The notes below the pieces were generated by a model that worked only from the letters and a program-made list of their open reading frames with translations, was not told the origin of the DNA and did no database searches. Below, in pieces: positions 37,499 through 45,072 of a stretch of DNA of 64,000 bases; the stretch's first letter is position 1, and every line of letters starts with the position of its first letter. Position numbers and translations under genes: made by a program. This DNA is from Acidimicrobiia bacterium (GTDB lineage: Bacteria; Actinomycetota; Acidimicrobiia; Acidimicrobiales; MedAcidi-G1): positions 64,328-128,327 of the forward strand of contig DUCC01000009.1 in assembly GCA_012959995.1 (NCBI GenBank), read 5' to 3'.

Positions 37499-37608
37499 TT
37501 GCGCTGGTTGGCAGTGTGAAAATGCTTCTCAAATCTTGAGATCTAAGAACAAGTATGATTCAGTGGGACGAGATGGATCTCTAATCTGCTAAAGAGAGAT
37601 GGAAGCCT

Positions 37609-38565
37609 ATGTTGAAGTTTGGTGAGTCGAGTTTGAGTTATGGAAAAACAATTGCGGTTGCGGTAGTGATTGCGTTGTTTTCTGCAATGGCTGCAACATC
37701 AGCATTGGCCGAAGAGTTACCTCCCGGAAGCCTTGATATCGACACGGCAGTAGCCAGCGTCCCCGGACTGGGCATCTTGCTAGATGCCACCGAGGCGACA
37801 ATCGCCGATGGCGTCGACATCCACGCCCCGGGGAGCAATGCGGTGGTGTACGTTTCAGACAATGGAGGAGTGGAAATCCCAGATGATCCAACAATTGGGG
37901 TGACACTCACCGGGCCCGATGGGGCATCAATCAACATTGGTGTGCCGGGCAACCCCGACGACGCGGCGGTTTCCTCCAACGGCACCGTGACCTACGGAAA
38001 TGCGTATCGTGACACGTCAGTCATTGTGCAACCCCAAATCGGCGGCGGGGCACGAATGATCACCATCTTGGGATCCATCCATGAGCGAACAAACTACGAT
38101 TTCGTAGTCACCTTGGCCGCCGAACAGGAAATTAACCTCTCCGAGGGTGGTGGAGTTAGCATTACCGATTCAATGGGTGAAGTTGATATGACGATTCCGC
38201 CTCCTTGGGCCTATGACGCGAGCGGTTCGGTTGTGGCCAGCGATTACTCACTTGAAGGCACCACGCTCACCCTCAACATCCACCCTGGTAGTAGTGCCGT
38301 CTATCCGATCATCGCTGACCCTGTATTTACGTGGGGGTGGGTTACCGGAACGGTGTACTTCAACAAGTTGGAGACCCGGATGATCTGCACCAACACGGCG
38401 CAGTCTCTGGCCTGGCTCGGTATTACCGGATTCTGGTATCCGATTCTTGTTGCACTCGGGTGGTACCTCACTATCTATTCCTGTATCGCTGGGATAACCG
38501 ATCGGTGTATAAAGGTGAAGTCGTATGGCAGCGTATTTATTTACGCCGGGACCCACTGCAACTGA
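37609..38565 (+). CDS. secreted protein of unknown function with hydrophobic, cysteine-bearing C-terminus
   Basis: A 318-residue exported protein. Residues 1-34 are a signal peptide with a hydrophobic core (IAVAVVIALFSAMAATSALA) and a likely cut before Glu35. The middle is beta-rich, with a PPPWAYDASGSVV segment that recalls uncharacterised actinobacterial secreted proteins. The last 65 residues contain a hydrophobic stretch (about 265-295) and four cysteines, including SCIAGITDRCIKVK and THCN, which could form disulfides. A GGAAG site precedes the ATG. The gene lies between a hydrolase gene and its decayed copy, so it was probably inserted. No enzyme function is recognised. Confidence 0.6.
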   Translation: MLKFGESSLSYGKTIAVAVVIALFSAMAATSALAEELPPGSLDIDTAVASVPGLGILLDATEATIADGVDIHAPGSNAVVYVSDNGGVEIPDDPTIGVTLTGPDGASINIGVPGNPDDAAVSSNGTVTYGNAYRDTSVIVQPQIGGGARMITILGSIHERTNYDFVVTLAAEQEINLSEGGGVSITDSMGEVDMTIPPPWAYDASGSVVASDYSLEGTTLTLNIHPGSSAVYPIIADPVFTWGWVTGTVYFNKLETRMICTNTAQSLAWLGITGFWYPILVALGWYLTIYSCIAGITDRCIKVKSYGSVFIYAGTHCN

Positions 38566-38578
38566 AACGGAGGCCACG

Positions 38579-38938
38579 ATGGCACAGAAACCAACCCCAC
38601 AGATGAAACGATCAATTGCCTTCTTGCCGTTCTGGGCCCTTGCCTTGGTGGCGGCGGGGCAGTTTAAATTTGAGGGAATTACTTTCTTGGCTGTGGTGGT
38701 TCTCGGAGCGGTGGTTCCCGGGTACATGGTCGTGCGAATATGGCCTATTGATGGGGTTTCGCTGAAGTGGCCAAGCATGAAAGAGTCTCATGGGACGCTC
38801 ACCCGCTGGGTTCCGTTCTTTGCTGCGGTGTTCGCCGGTGCTGGGTTCGATCTACTGTTAGAAAGCCAATGGGTCTCCGTCACTGCCGCTCTTGTCGCCG
38901 GGGTTTCGGCCAAGGTTTTGGTGCAGCGTCTGTTGTGA
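38579..38938 (+). CDS. small integral membrane protein of unknown function
   Basis: A 119-residue protein with about four hydrophobic segments (roughly 12-28, 33-51, 76-92, 98-115) and little else. The ATG follows a CGGAGGCC ribosome site 13 bases after the preceding gene; an earlier in-frame start inside that gene is less likely. Pairing with an exported, cysteine-bearing partner is reminiscent of effector/immunity pairs, but there is no sequence evidence for that function. Both genes sit in the segment flanked by the duplicated hydrolase end. Confidence 0.55.
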   Translation: MAQKPTPQMKRSIAFLPFWALALVAAGQFKFEGITFLAVVVLGAVVPGYMVVRIWPIDGVSLKWPSMKESHGTLTRWVPFFAAVFAGAGFDLLLESQWVSVTAALVAGVSAKVLVQRLL

Positions 38939-38959
38939 TGAGCGTTTACACCAGACGTT

Positions 38960-39222
38960 GACCGCCCGTTCCTTTAGAGAGCATGGTAGTTGCGGCGGTG
39001 GCCCCCGCTGCGCCGACGGTTTTCCTCGATGAAGAAGGGGCCATGATCGACCCGATGACCGGTCTGACGAATCGGGAAATGACTGACCTGGTGGCCTTTC
39101 GTGCCGCCAATGCTGAAGGTTTTGGTCGCCGAGGCGCCCATATTGATGGATCTCCGGCTTTGGTCGAACTTTTTACCGAAGACATGCTTACCTTTCACCG
39201 TTCTCTCGGTGCGGCTTCTTAG
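38960..39222 (+). pseudogene. decayed copy of the 3' end of the upstream hydrolase gene
   Basis: Bases 38960-39235 are clearly similar to 37235-37511, through the stop codon and about 12 bases beyond it (TAGTTGCGCTGG). The retained reading frame keeps FLDEEGAMIDPMTGL, EMTDLVAFRAANA and GFGRRGAHI. The catalytic part is missing. A 79-codon frame from an ATG at 38983 survives but probably has no function. It marks a past tandem duplication or an insertion between two copies. Confidence 0.85.
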
Positions 39223-39253
39223 TTGCGCTGGTGTTGGGGCCGTTTGTCGCTGG

Positions 39254-39259
39254 TAACCT
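39254..39259 (+). promoter_or_regulatory. -10-like TAACCT upstream of tRNA-Leu
   Basis: TAACCT lies 28 bases before the tRNA 5' end and is consistent with the promoter hexamers of this genome. Confidence 0.35.
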
Positions 39260-39287
39260 GACGCCGGTTCGCAAGAACTGAGGTCAC

Positions 39288-39375
39288 GTCGGAGTGGCGG
39301 AATTGGCAGACGCGCAAGGTTAAGGACCTTGTGCCCGTTAAGGGCGTGGGGGTTCAAGTCCCCCCTCCGACACCA
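39288..39375 (+). tRNA. tRNA-Leu (anticodon AAG)
   Basis: The acceptor GTCGGAG pairs with CTCCGAC. The D arm contains GGCGGAATTGGCAGACGC; anticodon stem CAAGG/CCTTG closes a seven-base loop TTAAGGA, giving AAG at 39322-39324 with G at position 37. A long variable arm (GCCC-GTTAA-GGGC), a T arm with GGGGG/CCCCC, a discriminator A and an encoded CCA follow. All stems pair fully. An A at the wobble position is unusual for a bacterial leucine tRNA. Confidence 0.92.
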
Positions 39376-39451
39376 TTACCTAACGCTTTAGGGTTAGGTC
39401 AGGTTGGTTTCTGAACCAACTCCCCCCCGCAAGCCCCACAAAGAACCACCC

Positions 39452-40516
39452 ATGGCGGATTCGTCGGATACTCCAACCGAAGCCAAGTACGAGATCCTCA
39501 TCGAGGCCGAAGAGTTCAACGACTTTGGCGGTTGGACGCTGGATTCACAGTTTGAGACCGAGATGGGGTCGCCCTATCTGCTGGCCCACGGGTTGGGGCG
39601 GCCGGTCGACGACGCCCGGACCTCGATCGAGCTCGCCGAGTCGGGTGAGTACCACGTGTGGGTCAGGGCCAAGGACTGGGTCCCCTCTCACCACCCAGGT
39701 CGCTTCGCAGTCTCGGTGGGAGGTCAGCGTCTGGACCGTGAGTTTGGGGCCGACGGTCTCGACTGGGGCTGGGAGCCTGCGGGCACGATGCAACTCACGG
39801 CCGGGCCGCTCGACGTGGTCCTGCATGACCTGACCGGCTTCGAGGGTCGGTGCGATGCCATTTATCTGAGCCGGACTGGCTCCGAGCCGGTGGACGGGGC
39901 TGGACCCGACGCTCGGGCCTGGCGTCGAACGCGGCGCGGGCTGCCGGCGGAGCCGACGTTCGGCGGCGAATTCGACGTGGTCGTTGTCGGTGGGGGAGTG
40001 ACGGGTTCGGTGGGCGCACTGGCGGCCGTCCGGCTCGGTCTGCGCGTGGCACTGCTCCAGAATCGTCCCGTTCTCGGCGGCAACGCCAGTACGGAGATCG
40101 GCATCGGCCCTCGGGGAGAGATAGGTTCGCTGGTTGCCGAGGCAATTGCTCGCAAGCCAGGGGGTGACCTGCAGGCCTTGCAGTTACTCCAGTTGGAACC
40201 CAACGTTACGATCTTCACCGAGTATCAGGTGTACGACCTGGTGATGGAAGGAGCGACGATCGCCTCAGTCGATGCGAGGCACGCCCGGTCAGGGCGTGAG
40301 ATGCGCATCGTCGGATCGCAGTTCATCGACTGCTCCGGCACGGCCATCCTCGGCATTCTGGCCGGGGCGCCCACGATGTTCGGAGTCGAGTCGTCGGCCG
40401 AGTTCGGCGAGAGCCATGCCCCCGACGAGCACCTCGACCAGCATCACGGGCACACCGTCTTCTTCCGCACACGCATGGTCGACCACCCTTCTCGTAGTCA
40501 ACTTGGTCGCTCATGA
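39452..40516 (+). pseudogene. FAD-dependent oxidoreductase, truncated at the C-terminus
   Basis: The first 150 residues resemble a carbohydrate-binding-like beta domain (IEAEEFNDFGGW, GEYHVWVRAKDW). An FAD-binding fold follows (FDVVVVGGGVTGSVGALAA, QNRPVLGGNASTEIGIG, FIDCSGTAILG). This matches long FAD oxidoreductases that normally run to several hundred more residues; here homology stops near HTVFFRTRMVDHP (about 40487), and the frame ends soon after in sequence belonging to the next, opposite gene. Codon choice (GAG, CTG, GTC) differs from the GAA/CAA/TTG-rich neighbours, suggesting foreign origin. It starts about 75 bases after the tRNA-Leu. Confidence 0.75.
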
Positions 40517-41113
40517 AACCTCGCCCTTGGAAGGTTTCCGGAGTGGCACCGATGGCCTGCAAGGCCGCCGTGTTGAGGTGCCATTCGTGGCAGGTGCGCT
40601 GCCAGATAGCTACTGGACGGTCACCACAGATTTCATCAAGTTCCGAACGGTGGAGGTCACCGTGCCACATTTTGTGGTATCCCCAAAAAAAAGCCATGCT
40701 CCGGGTTCTAAGTCTTGGTGGGCCTGGCCAAGAAGTCGCCGGTAATCCTGAGGGCTATCGGCGGCGTCAAAGGTGAGGCGAGGCATCACCCAACGCTCGG
40801 GGGCAATGACCTTGGTAGTTAAGGTGGCTGCAGCAAGAATGGGGTGCAGGTGTTGGTCGATGAGGCCGGGCAAAACCACTCGATCGGCGAACTTTTCATC
40901 AATCTGGTAATCGGTGCCGGCTTGTTCAATTACGTCATCCAAGGGGCCCACGGCCACGATGCGGCCATCAGAGACCGCTACTGCTTTGGCCCGCGGCAAG
41001 GATTCGTCCATGGTGATTATTGAACGAGCCGGGTAAACGGTGGTGCGTTGGTCGGCGCTTTGCCGTGTCTCGCTGCGCTGTTGATGCAAAGGGCCATCCT
41101 TTTCGCTGGTCAT
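40488..41113 (-). pseudogene. amidohydrolase (YtcJ-like), frameshifted and truncated
   Basis: The N-terminal part encodes a metal-dependent amidohydrolase: SIITMDESLPRAKAVAV, VVLPGLIDQHLHP with the His-x-His metal pair. At an eight-base A-run on the + strand (40685-40692) the frame shifts; one more base would restore LFFWGYHKMWHGD in the second frame. Homology then runs on through CGDRPVAIWQRTCHEWHLNT and stops at about 40488, where the truncated oxidoreductase begins. The C-terminal two thirds of the enzyme are missing. The frameshift may be a sequencing error in a homopolymer; the truncation is not explained that way. Confidence 0.75.
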
Positions 41114-41220
41114 GGGACGGAGAGTAGTTCATTGGCCGCGGACGGGTAAGACATCGGCAAAGAGTTTTATTTCTTTGGCAATGTGAAAGGAAAGAGACCC
41201 ATGCTGGACTGCTGGTGTCG

Positions 41221-41226
41221 TAGGCT
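41221..41226 (+). promoter_or_regulatory. -10-like TAGGCT before carbonic anhydrase
   Basis: Seven bases before the GTG at 41234; it supports this start over two longer ones. Confidence 0.6.
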
Positions 41227-41233
41227 TACTCTT

Positions 41234-41737
41234 GTGCCGGAACTCATTGCTCGCGACCTCGCTCAAAACAACGCTCATTTTGCGGAAGATTTCACCGACG
41301 GTGGGCTCTCAGTCGCCCCGGAAAAACATGTAGCGGTAGTGACCTGCATGGATTCGCGCATGGATATTTTCAAAATTTTGGGGCTCAAAAACGGTGAAGC
41401 GCATATTATTCGCAACGCCGGTGGAGTGGTCACCGATGACGTCATCCGGTCGCTGTGTCTGTCGCAACGCTTGTTAAAGACTCAAGAGATCATCGTGCTT
41501 CACCACACCGACTGCGGTATGCAACAAGTCAGCGAAGACCAGTTTAAAGCGGAGTTAGAAGCCGAGTTGGGGGTGAAGCCTTTGTGGGCTTTGGAATCCT
41601 TTGCCGACCCCTACGTGGATGTTCGCCAGTCCATTCAGCGCTTGTTGCAGACCCCGTTTTTGGTGCACAAAGACCAAATCAGCGGCTACGTCTACGAGGT
41701 AACCACCGGCCTAGCGCACGAAGTATCTACTGCCTAG
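41234..41737 (+). CDS. beta-class carbonic anhydrase
   Basis: A 167-residue beta-carbonic anhydrase that interconverts CO2 and bicarbonate. Zinc ligands are Cys38 in VTCMDSRMD with Asp40/Arg42, and His91 and Cys94 in LHHTDCGM. NAGGVVTDDVIRSL is also typical. The size is that of the small actinobacterial type (Rv1284-like). The GTG start was chosen because TAGGCT lies exactly seven bases upstream; in-frame starts at 41183 and 41201 would add non-homologous residues. The stop overlaps the converging gene through CTAG. Confidence 0.9.
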   Translation: MPELIARDLAQNNAHFAEDFTDGGLSVAPEKHVAVVTCMDSRMDIFKILGLKNGEAHIIRNAGGVVTDDVIRSLCLSQRLLKTQEIIVLHHTDCGMQQVSEDQFKAELEAELGVKPLWALESFADPYVDVRQSIQRLLQTPFLVHKDQISGYVYEVTTGLAHEVSTA

Positions 41738-42501
41738 AGCAGCGATTGGAGCCCCAACATTCCGTGGGTTTCTAAAACATCGTTGATTCCCGCCAAGCGC
41801 AGCAGGTGCCAGGTCAAAGCCAAGTTGCTGGACACCACCGGTTTGTTGAGAGATTCCTCTAACTGGTTTACTACGCCGAAAAGGCGCAAGCTGGTGCAAG
41901 AAACAAACACTGCGTCGCAGGGGGCTTGCTGGGCAACTTGTTCGACGGCGCTGGCAACGGAATCTTCGGTGATGCGGCACACCACAGAATCAAGAGGCTC
42001 CAAAAAAGATCCAACAGTAGAAACCTCAAAGCCTTCTTTTTCGAAAAGACTGACGATCGGTGCGGTTACTTCAGCGGTGTATGGGGTAACGATGGCAATG
42101 CGTTGCGCCTTCAACGAGCGAAAAGCAGCGACGGCTGCCGATACCGGATTGGTGCAAGGCACCTCTGGGTGGACGCTTTGCAAAGCCTGGCTGACCGCTA
42201 CTTCACCGATAAGCGTGGACGCCGACGTGCAGCCATAGCCCAGAGCATCAAAAGCGAAACCTGGAGGGAGCAAAGCGGCGGCCTCGGGTAGCCGGTCTCT
42301 CATAGCGGTAAGGGTTTCGGGGGTTACCTCATCATCGTTGTGGATGCGAGCGTGCAGCCAGTCAACGCCATCTATTTGAATCTGGCGCATCTCTGCTTCG
42401 AGGGTACGGTCGCTTGCTAAAACAATAAGGCCCAACAGTGCACGGGCCCCAAAACCAGCATCGGTGGTGAAGTCTAGGGGAAGTAACTCTCGGTCTATCA
42501 C
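41734..42501 (-). CDS. Asp/Glu racemase superfamily protein (maleate isomerase / arylmalonate decarboxylase-like)
   Basis: A 255-residue protein with the two-cysteine active-site pattern of this superfamily: Cys91 in GYGCTSAS and Cys202 in VSCTSLRL, one in each half. VTPYTAEVTAPI and NPVSAAVAAFRSL fit maleate isomerase, AMDase and EutA-type members. The reaction could be an isomerisation or decarboxylation of a dicarboxylate; the exact substrate is unknown. The GTG start overlaps the PhyH stop as GTGA, so the two genes are co-translated. Confidence 0.8.
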   Translation of the reverse strand: MIDRELLPLDFTTDAGFGARALLGLIVLASDRTLEAEMRQIQIDGVDWLHARIHNDDEVTPETLTAMRDRLPEAAALLPPGFAFDALGYGCTSASTLIGEVAVSQALQSVHPEVPCTNPVSAAVAAFRSLKAQRIAIVTPYTAEVTAPIVSLFEKEGFEVSTVGSFLEPLDSVVCRITEDSVASAVEQVAQQAPCDAVFVSCTSLRLFGVVNQLEESLNKPVVSSNLALTWHLLRLAGINDVLETHGMLGLQSLL

Positions 42502-43379
42502 AGCGTGGGAGTGGGGTCGTTTGCTTGCTGATCAAAAAAAGAAGCACCGGTGGGAACCTCTGGATAAAGCATTTGGTAATTGGTGCAGCGCACTCGGTTG
42601 CTGACCTCACCCCGCAGCAACTCGCCTTCCATGCGGCTGGGGAGGTGGCTAACTTGTAAAGGCTGGGCATCTTCTGACCGGTACTCGCAAATAAACAGGG
42701 TGCGGGCCTCTGCGGAGGTGTTGGGCCCCGACCCATGCAGCGTGCGGTTATGCAGCAAACAAGCCGATCCGGCCGGTGCTTCAATGGTGACCATTTGTGG
42801 TTGGTGTTCGTCCACCACGTGGGCGCTGACCGCACCGGTGAACACCCCGTGGTGCCAGTGGTCGTAGAGCGGGCCCCGGTGGCTGCCGGGCGCTACCTCT
42901 AAAGGCCCATTTTCTAAGGTCATGTCGTCCAGACACAAGAGCACGGCAATGAGGTCGTCGTTGGTGTGGGGTTGAAACAAAAAATCTTGGTGGAACTGCA
43001 CTTTGGTAGAAGACTTTGGCTGTTTTGAATTAATTTTTGCATTGTTGAAGACTACGTTGGGCCCTACTAATTGGACTACTGCGTCGAGCGCTCGGTTGGA
43101 GCGCATGACGTCAAGGTAGGCCTCGGAAATCTCAACGGGTGACGCCACCCGACGCAAAGCGGGGGATTCAGCACAATGTCCTGGTTCAAGGTCAAAGCGC
43201 GGGCGACCATCAAAGGTTTCCCCGTAAGGATCGTCATGTTGCCGACTTTCTTGACGCCATTGTTCGAAATCGACCCGGAGATCAGCGAGTTGTTTTGCCG
43301 TGACGACGTCTTCTAAAAGCAGATAGCCATCTTCCCAAAATTGTTGCATTTGGTCTTCGCTCAAAGGTTGGTTATCCAT
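42498..43379 (-). CDS. phytanoyl-CoA dioxygenase (PhyH) family protein
   Basis: A 293-residue Fe(II)/2-oxoglutarate oxygenase. The metal triad is His130-x-Asp132 (QFHQDFLF) and His215 (NRTLHGSGPN), and Arg226 is positioned to bind 2-oxoglutarate. LENGPLEVAPGSHRGP is a family signature. Family members hydroxylate lipids, phosphonates, ectoines and halogenated substrates; this one lacks the EctD signature. A GAGAGGG site precedes the ATG. It lies between the M24 hydrolase and the racemase-like gene in a probable catabolic operon. Confidence 0.85.
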   Translation of the reverse strand: MDNQPLSEDQMQQFWEDGYLLLEDVVTAKQLADLRVDFEQWRQESRQHDDPYGETFDGRPRFDLEPGHCAESPALRRVASPVEISEAYLDVMRSNRALDAVVQLVGPNVVFNNAKINSKQPKSSTKVQFHQDFLFQPHTNDDLIAVLLCLDDMTLENGPLEVAPGSHRGPLYDHWHHGVFTGAVSAHVVDEHQPQMVTIEAPAGSACLLHNRTLHGSGPNTSAEARTLFICEYRSEDAQPLQVSHLPSRMEGELLRGEVSNRVRCTNYQMLYPEVPTGASFFDQQANDPTPTL

Positions 43380-43399
43380 GTATACCCTCTCGTTTGTTA

Positions 43400-44566
43400 T
43401 TAGATAATAGGCAGTTCAGGAGCGGCTCGGCGGCTCAACCATTGCGCCCCGTGGGCCGTTACCACCAGATTTTCTTCGTGAACCATGGTTTTGCCGGGCG
43501 CCCACAAGAGACCGGGCTCAAGGGTGAGGACCATGTTTTCTTCAATGATCGTGTCGTCGCTGGCGGTATGCGAGGGCCATTCGGTGACCTGCATACCTAA
43601 GCCGTGTCCCAAGCGGCCTACATCGTTACCGAGAGAGCCGTGGCCTTGGAGCACGTTGTTCATGGCGTGGAAAACTTCGGTAGTGGTGGCTCCGGGAGCA
43701 ATGGCGGCGAAACCGGCTTCGGTTGCTTCCCACACTGCTTGGTAAGCATCTTGAGCCCCTTGGTCGGCATGGCCAAAAGCAAAGTTGCGGTCAAAATCAC
43801 TGAAGTAACCGTCGAAAGTAGATCCGGTGTCGAAGATCAACAGGTCACCTGCGCTAATGATCCGATCGGTGGGCTGGCGAATAATGTCGTCAATGCCACC
43901 CGGGCCGGTAGCGCCCACCAGGTAGGGAACGTCGTCGGCACCTTGACGCAAGATTTCTGAGCGGAAAGCAGCAAAAGCTTGCCGCTCGGTCATGCCGGTA
44001 GCCAACAAGCCAGGGAGGGCATCAAAAGCATCGGACACGATGTGGCAGATTTGCTGGTGTTTCGCAATCTCTGCTGGCGATTTAACCATGCGGAGAGAAC
44101 GAATTATGGCCGTGGCATCGACGAATTCGCCGACTTGAGCACGTATTTGGTCAAAGTCGTTTAGTGGCATACGTACATGGGTCTCTGGCCCCATGGGCAG
44201 GCCGATCTTTCCCTGGGGGCCAGCAGTTTCTCGAAGGCATCCCACCAGCAACGACACCCCGTCGTCGTTGGGCTGAGGGGCGGGCCAAGTACGGATGTCA
44301 TCAACCCAAGTGGCCGCCATGGAGGCACCACCGATTCCGGGGATGACGGCAATGGGTTTACCAGCCGCCGGCAATATTACGAACCAAGGGCGGGTCGGGC
44401 TTTGCCAAAAGGGGGTATGAAAACCCGTGAAGTAGCGCACCTCGGGTTCGGTGCAAACCAACAAAGCGTCAAGACCCTGGGCGGCCATCATGGTTTGCGC
44501 GGCCATGGTTCTTTGCAGAAACTCTTGATCGGTAAAACCGCGGACCGGTATTTTTTGGGGTTTCAT
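43400..44566 (-). CDS. M24-family metallohydrolase (Xaa-Pro peptidase-like)
   Basis: A 388-residue pita-bread-fold enzyme with an N-terminal creatinase-like domain (about 1-150) and an M24 catalytic domain. The five metal ligands are present: IFDTGSTFDG and SDFDRNF (two Asp), GHGLGMQVTE (His), LTLEPGLLW (Glu) and VHEENLVV (Glu). Such proteins can be prolidases, creatinases or ectoine hydrolases. No other ectoine gene is adjacent, so the substrate stays open. TAGGCT lies six bases before the ATG. It is the first gene of M24-PhyH-racemase. Confidence 0.88.
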   Translation of the reverse strand: MKPQKIPVRGFTDQEFLQRTMAAQTMMAAQGLDALLVCTEPEVRYFTGFHTPFWQSPTRPWFVILPAAGKPIAVIPGIGGASMAATWVDDIRTWPAPQPNDDGVSLLVGCLRETAGPQGKIGLPMGPETHVRMPLNDFDQIRAQVGEFVDATAIIRSLRMVKSPAEIAKHQQICHIVSDAFDALPGLLATGMTERQAFAAFRSEILRQGADDVPYLVGATGPGGIDDIIRQPTDRIISAGDLLIFDTGSTFDGYFSDFDRNFAFGHADQGAQDAYQAVWEATEAGFAAIAPGATTTEVFHAMNNVLQGHGSLGNDVGRLGHGLGMQVTEWPSHTASDDTIIEENMVLTLEPGLLWAPGKTMVHEENLVVTAHGAQWLSRRAAPELPII

Positions 44567-44572
44567 GGGCGG

Positions 44573-44578
44573 AGCCTA
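44573..44578 (-). promoter_or_regulatory. -10-like TAGGCT before the M24 hydrolase gene
   Basis: On the minus strand, six bases before the ATG. Confidence 0.55.
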
Positions 44579-44602
44579 AACCGTTTTTCTGTTGGGCGAA
44601 AG

Positions 44603-44986
44603 CTAAATCGTGGGGTGGCGGGCTACTAGTTCAATTTCGATGTCTGAACCCAAAGGCAGGGAGGCCACCCCAATGGTGGTGCGCGCTGGGTAGGGCTCGG
44701 CAAACTGAGTGGCATACACCTCGTTCATGGCGGCAAAATCATCCATATTGGTGAGGTATACGTTGACCTTGACCACCTGGTCGGGCCCCAGGCCAGCCGC
44801 CGCTAATACGCCGAAAAGGTTGGAGAAGCACTGGGCGGTTCGGTCGCCAATGGAGCCTTCGGCCAAGAGGCCGGTGGTCGGGTCAAGGGGAGTCTGCCCC
44901 GAGCAAAAGACCAACGGGTCAACATCTATGCCATGGCTATAGGGCCCAACGGCTGTAGCGGATGGATTGGTGAGCGGTGTCCTCAT
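44603..44986 (-). CDS. RidA-family enamine/imine deaminase
   Basis: A 127-residue YjgF/RidA trimer-forming protein that hydrolyses reactive enamines from PLP enzymes. VFCSGQTPLDP, NVYLTNMDDFAAMNEVY, and PARTTIGVASLPLGSDIEIELVA with the substrate-binding Arg are present. The ATG has an AAAGGAA site. It sits between the M24 gene and a PLP aminotransferase transcribed the other way, which suggests a shared role in amino-compound breakdown. Confidence 0.9.
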   Translation of the reverse strand: MRTPLTNPSATAVGPYSHGIDVDPLVFCSGQTPLDPTTGLLAEGSIGDRTAQCFSNLFGVLAAAGLGPDQVVKVNVYLTNMDDFAAMNEVYATQFAEPYPARTTIGVASLPLGSDIEIELVARHPTI

Positions 44987-45060
44987 GGGGTTCCTTTGGT
45001 AGTGCGGCAACCGTAGCGCAACCCTGAAGACAAGAGTCAAGGTACGGGGGCCAAGGGGTT

Positions 45061-45066
45061 TAAGGT
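45061..45066 (+). promoter_or_regulatory. -10-like TAAGGT before the class V aminotransferase gene
   Basis: Six bases before the ATG at 45073. Confidence 0.55.
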
Positions 45067-45072
45067 GAGGCC

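Noticed and set aside
43400..44566. Ectoine hydrolase (DoeA/EutD) assignment for the M24 protein
   Set aside because: No ectoine transport or diaminobutyrate genes are adjacent, and the neighbouring PhyH protein lacks the ectoine hydroxylase signature, so only the family is called.
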